The notes under the pieces: model-generated
Database searches by the model: none
Seen by the model: the letters and a program-made list of their open reading frames with translations, nothing else
What the model was told of the DNA's origin: nothing
Source of the DNA: OMSK01 sp902492995
GTDB taxonomy: Bacteria; Bacillota_I; Bacilli_A; RF39; UBA660
Assembly (NCBI GenBank): GCA_902492995.1
Contig: CABUNR010000003.1
Location: forward strand, 3,550 to 67,549
Direction of reading: 5' to 3'
Length of the DNA stretch: 64,000 nucleotides
Shown here: one piece after another, positions 60,948 through 64,000 of the stretch
How the letters are laid out: the number at the start of each line of letters is the position of its first letter
Position numbering within the stretch: the first letter of the stretch is position 1
Translations under genes and position numbers: made by a program

Positions 60948-61258
60948 AATTCATCTATTTGTTTTTTTAATTGATTTGCATTCTCACTCAATACAATTTT
61001 TAATTGATTATCGATTTCTACTATACCCCTTGCTCCCATTTTTTGGATTCCTTCTTTATTTACAAGGCTTATATCTTTTAATGTTACGATAAATCTAGAT
61101 TTGTTTGCTTCATATGATGTTATATTATCTTTTCCACCTAGATAAGAAACTAATTTATTTATTTCAATTTTAAAATCTTTTTTCTTTGTTTTCATGATTG
61201 CGATTGCAACTATGATAAGTATTATAATAATTATTATATATTGTAATATTTGACCCAT
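60935..61258 (-). CDS. Membrane-anchored PTS EIIB-like domain lacking phospho-Cys
   Basis: The 107-aa protein has one N-terminal helix (QYIIIIIILIIVAIAIM) and a domain matching the glucose-type EIIB: LVSYLGGKDNITSYEANKSR, then ISLVNKEGIQKMGARGIVEI and LKIVLSENANQLKKQI. In real EIIB the sequence DxCxTRLR carries the phosphorylated Cys; here it reads EANKSRFI, with Asn in its place, so phosphotransfer through this site is not possible. No EIIC is fused or adjacent. It may be a regulatory or structural relic of the PTS. It lies upstream of pyk's neighbours in the same direction. Confidence 0.75.
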   Translation of the reverse strand: MGQILQYIIIIIILIIVAIAIMKTKKKDFKIEINKLVSYLGGKDNITSYEANKSRFIVTLKDISLVNKEGIQKMGARGIVEIDNQLKIVLSENANQLKKQIDELKKR

Positions 61259-61313
61259 TTTATCACCTATTTAATTATACTATATTTTTTTATTTTTTTA
61301 AATATATTTTAAT

Positions 61314-61340
61314 AAAATAAGCAGATAAATCTGCTTACTT
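61314..61340 (-). terminator. Terminator of pyk
   Basis: AAGCAGA-TTTA-TCTGCTTATTTTATT on the minus strand. Confidence 0.75.
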
Positions 61341-61341
61341 T

Positions 61342-62745
61342 TTATATTTCTTCAATTTTCATAAAGTTTGTAATTCTCTTTGTTCCATTATTAGGAAAAC
61401 CACCTGTTATTACAACTTTATCTTTTGGTTGTAAATTAAACATTGCTTTTGCCTTTTCTTTTGCAATTTCTACTACTTCATCTGTACTATTACATACTGG
61501 TACAATACAAGAATATACACCATAATTTAAAGCTAAGCTACGTGCTACTTTTTCACTTGTACAAGTTGCTAAAATCATACTATTTGGTTTTAAATTACTT
61601 ATTTTTCTTGCACTATATCCACTTACAGTACTTGCAACTACGACTTTTATATTAAGTACTTTTGTACTTTCTACAACGCTATCTGCAATTGTTTCTGTAA
61701 TTCCTATTTTATCTTTATATTCGAATATTCCATTGTAATATTTTTCTGCATTTTCGCAAATTTCTCCCATATACTTAACTGTTTCTATAGGATATTTACC
61801 TGTTGTTGTTTCTCCTGATAACATTACTGCATCTGCTCCATCTAATACAGCATTAGCAACATCACTTACTTCAGCTCTTGTTGGACGTGCTGATTTTTTC
61901 ATTGATTCTAACATTTCAGTTGCTACTATACAGAATTTTCCTTTTTCACGACATTTTCTTATTATCTTCTTTTGATATATTGGAAGCATTGTCATAGGAA
62001 CTTCTACACCTAAGTCACCTCTAGCAACCATGATACCATCTGATTCTTCAACGATACTATCTAAGTTTTCAATTCCTGTCATACTTTCTATTTTTGATAT
62101 AATTTTTAAATCTTCTCTATTTTGTTCTTTTAATATTTTTTTTGCCTCTAATACATCTTCTACACATGATACAAATGAAAGTGCTAAGAAATCACCATCA
62201 TGATTACATGCATATATAATGTCTTCTCTATCTTGTTCACTTATAAATGGAATATCTAGTTTTACACCTGGAACACTTAAACTTTTTCTGTTTCCTAAAA
62301 CTCCTCCATTTATAATTTTACATGTTACTCCATCTTCTTCTTTTGATACAACTGTCATTTTCATTAATCCATTTTCTAGTAAGATTACATTTCCTACCTC
62401 AAGTGAATCTATTGCATTTGGATGGTTTACAGAAAATCTTTCTTCATTTCCTATTACATTTTCTTTTACAACTCTTATTGTTTTTCCTTCTACTAGGTTA
62501 ATTTCATCATTTTCTAAAACACCATTTCTAAATTCTGGTCCTTTAGTATCATATAATATTCCTATATGAAGTCCTGTTCTTTTTGTTACTTCTTTTACTG
62601 TTGCTACATCTTTTTCTTTTTCTTCTTCTGTTGCATGTGAGAAATTTATACGTGCAACGTTTGCTCCATTTAATACCATTTGTTCAAATACATCTGGAAT
62701 GTAACTTGATGGTCCAAGACTAGTTATAATTTTTGTTTTTTTCAT
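61342..62745 (-). CDS. pyk: Pyruvate kinase
   Basis: The 467-aa enzyme has KTKIITSLGPSS at the N-terminus, ARINFSHATEEE (substrate Arg), the B domain, IISKIESMTGIENLDSIVEE with the catalytic Lys and metal Glu, GIMVARGDLGVEVP, VATEMLESM and ADAVMLSGETTTGKYP. The C-domain is present, and the PEP-utiliser-like extension of some Bacillus Pyk is absent. It produces pyruvate and ATP. ATG 62745 follows GAGGAGGAG; the longer frame to 62781 overlaps this site. It ends the glycolytic set seen in this region with tpiA and pgk. Confidence 0.95.
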   Translation of the reverse strand: MKKTKIITSLGPSSYIPDVFEQMVLNGANVARINFSHATEEEKEKDVATVKEVTKRTGLHIGILYDTKGPEFRNGVLENDEINLVEGKTIRVVKENVIGNEERFSVNHPNAIDSLEVGNVILLENGLMKMTVVSKEEDGVTCKIINGGVLGNRKSLSVPGVKLDIPFISEQDREDIIYACNHDGDFLALSFVSCVEDVLEAKKILKEQNREDLKIISKIESMTGIENLDSIVEESDGIMVARGDLGVEVPMTMLPIYQKKIIRKCREKGKFCIVATEMLESMKKSARPTRAEVSDVANAVLDGADAVMLSGETTTGKYPIETVKYMGEICENAEKYYNGIFEYKDKIGITETIADSVVESTKVLNIKVVVASTVSGYSARKISNLKPNSMILATCTSEKVARSLALNYGVYSCIVPVCNSTDEVVEIAKEKAKAMFNLQPKDKVVITGGFPNNGTKRITNFMKIEEI

Positions 62746-62802
62746 ATTATACTCCTCCTCAAAACTAAATAATTTTACCACAAAAATCCTATATTTGTCA
62801 AT

Positions 62803-63837
62803 TTATACTAATTGCTTATTTATTAAAAATTGCTCATTTTCTTTTAAGCCTGGTTGATAATATATTTTTGTATACTTAGATCTTTCGATATATTTTCTAC
62901 CAGTTACTTCAATCCATTCATTTAAAACATAATTTCCATCAGTAATTTTTACATAACGGCCTACATATTTATTTCCATCTTTTCCTATATATGGGATTAC
63001 TTTTATATCATATATTTTACATTCAATTATATATATGTCACTATTTAAAATAAATGAATATGTTTTTTTATCTTTATTTATTTCTTTATTTGATTTTTTC
63101 CCGAAGATAAATGATAATATAATTATAGTTATACTTGTTATAACAAAAGAAATATCTTCTGGCATTTTAATTTCATTTTCTAATAATGAAATACTTAATC
63201 CTAGTGTCCAAAAGATAAAATTTGACCATAATAGAATTGAAATAATAATAAAGTTTAATCTTTTTTTATTTTTTATATTATTATTATCTAATAAATTTAT
63301 TTTTTCTTCTGCTGTTATTTTTTTTATATCTTTAAAATTATTTAAAAATTCTTGTTTTGACAATCCTTTTGATTCATCAATATCTTTATCCATAACTTCT
63401 TGATGATATATAAGAATATAATTATATATTTGATAACCTCTCATCATAGATACAAATCTTTTATTTTTATCTCTATAATAAAAATCAGTAGGTGATAAAG
63501 TTTCTTTTTTTACTAAAAATTCATTTTTTTTATATCTCACATATATATATTCTTTCTCAGATTTTATATCATAATCTGATTCATTTTGTGCATAAGCTGA
63601 ATTTGATGGATATGCTAAAATAATTATTAGAATACCTATTACAAATAATTCTGGATCTATTGCTTCAATTATTTATGTAAAATTGATTGAATAATTAAAT
63701 GATATTTTTTCTGATATTAGAATTAATGAATCGTATAAACCCGCCATTATGCATGCTAATCCTAACAGATTAATAAGTAAACAAGCAACAAATGCCTTAA
63801 AGTATCTTCTCTTTATTAATCTTATATAATATTTCAT
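62803..63837 (-). pseudogene. Membrane protein gene with an in-frame TAA at codon 55
   Basis: The gene begins at ATG 63837 with AAGGAAG (7 nt upstream). Residues 1-54 include a hydrophobic helix (AFVACLLINLLGLACIMAG). Codon 55 is TAA (63673-63675); the same frame continues without another stop as IIEAIDPELFVIGILIIILA, then SNSAYAQNESDYDIKSEKEY and the open frame that would otherwise start at GTG 63540. The whole is 344 codons including the stop. The C-part has two helices (near 190-235). Function unknown. It may be a recent nonsense mutation or a sequence error. Confidence 0.7.
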
Positions 63838-64000
63838 ATAGCACTTCCTTAACTATTATCTAACTTAATTTTATCAAATAAACAAAATGACATCAATAAA
63901 TTATAATATAACTTTACATACATTTTATAAAAAAAAAGAAGCTTAGATACTAGTACCTGTCAAGTACTCACTAAATAAAAAGATAAATTAATTCGAATAT
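63838..64000. other. Right-edge non-coding segment
   Basis: AT-rich upstream region of the interrupted membrane gene; AGTAC-CTGTCA-AGTACT and T-rich tracts are present, but no gene is supported. Confidence 0.3.

Noticed and set aside
1..64000. CRISPR array
   Set aside because: No regularly spaced direct repeats were seen on reading; the repeats noted are hairpins or single palindromes.

Overview
The window is very AT-rich DNA from a low-GC Firmicute. Gene content points to a streamlined, walled Bacilli lineage, of the kind represented by uncultured gut groups related to Erysipelotrichales or RF39; the exact taxon cannot be fixed from this sequence. Reasons: infC-rpmI-rplT with an L20-type leader, rpoE (delta), a DUF1934-argS-rpoE run, sigA, clpC, parE, spo0A, LCP and penicillin-binding proteins, extended -10 promoters and very short intergenic gaps. 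TGA is used as a stop and Trp is TGG, so the code is the standard bacterial one, not the Mycoplasma one.

Layout. 1-6.1 kb: envelope genes (transglutaminase-like, UPF0316, VanY-type peptidase, YihY/BrkB) and a solute-binding/GGDEF sensor operon. 6.1-16.5 kb: an accessory region between tRNA-Gly(TCC) and dnaE. It holds a large serine recombinase with a nearby palindromic candidate att site, small nucleotide/RNA-related genes (2-deoxyribosyltransferase-like, ASCH), an unfamiliar membrane cassette (DUF4230, zinc ribbon, 341-aa protein), a T-box plus a wrecked second thrS, an orphan 481-aa protein and an IS110 element. 16.5-34.9 kb: core replication, transcription and translation genes (dnaE, rpmB, rpoE, argS, clpC, sigA, parE, rplT, rpmI, infC). 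35-42 kb: a PLP lyase/SDR operon, efp, rpmG, a PBP2-type transpeptidase, sod and nfo. 42-48 kb: a frameshifted unknown gene and envelope genes (DUF421, acyltransferase, SGNH hydrolase, GH5). 48-64 kb: smc, XRE regulators, YebC, LCP, spo0A, a tpiA-glycosyltransferase-flippase-pgk run with a lone prepilin, a membrane EIIB-like protein, pyk, and a membrane protein with an in-frame stop.

The strongest discovery is the IS110 element (14849-16424). Its non-coding left end folds into a bridge-RNA-like structure. Four segments in its two loops match, in the expected orientations, the left flank, the right flank and the two element ends. Joining the ends across the core TCA would create a TTGACA-17-TATAAT promoter. 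The transposase is frameshifted. Other points of interest are a decayed T-box-controlled thrS, an L20-Rho_N fusion, rare start codons on infC (ATC) and on a PBP1 gene (ATT), a gene split at an A8 tract, a membrane EIIB domain without its phospho-Cys, a degenerate GGDEF sensor, a nested-hairpin attenuator ahead of the SDR/lyase operon, and a 125-nt fold-back between two convergent genes.
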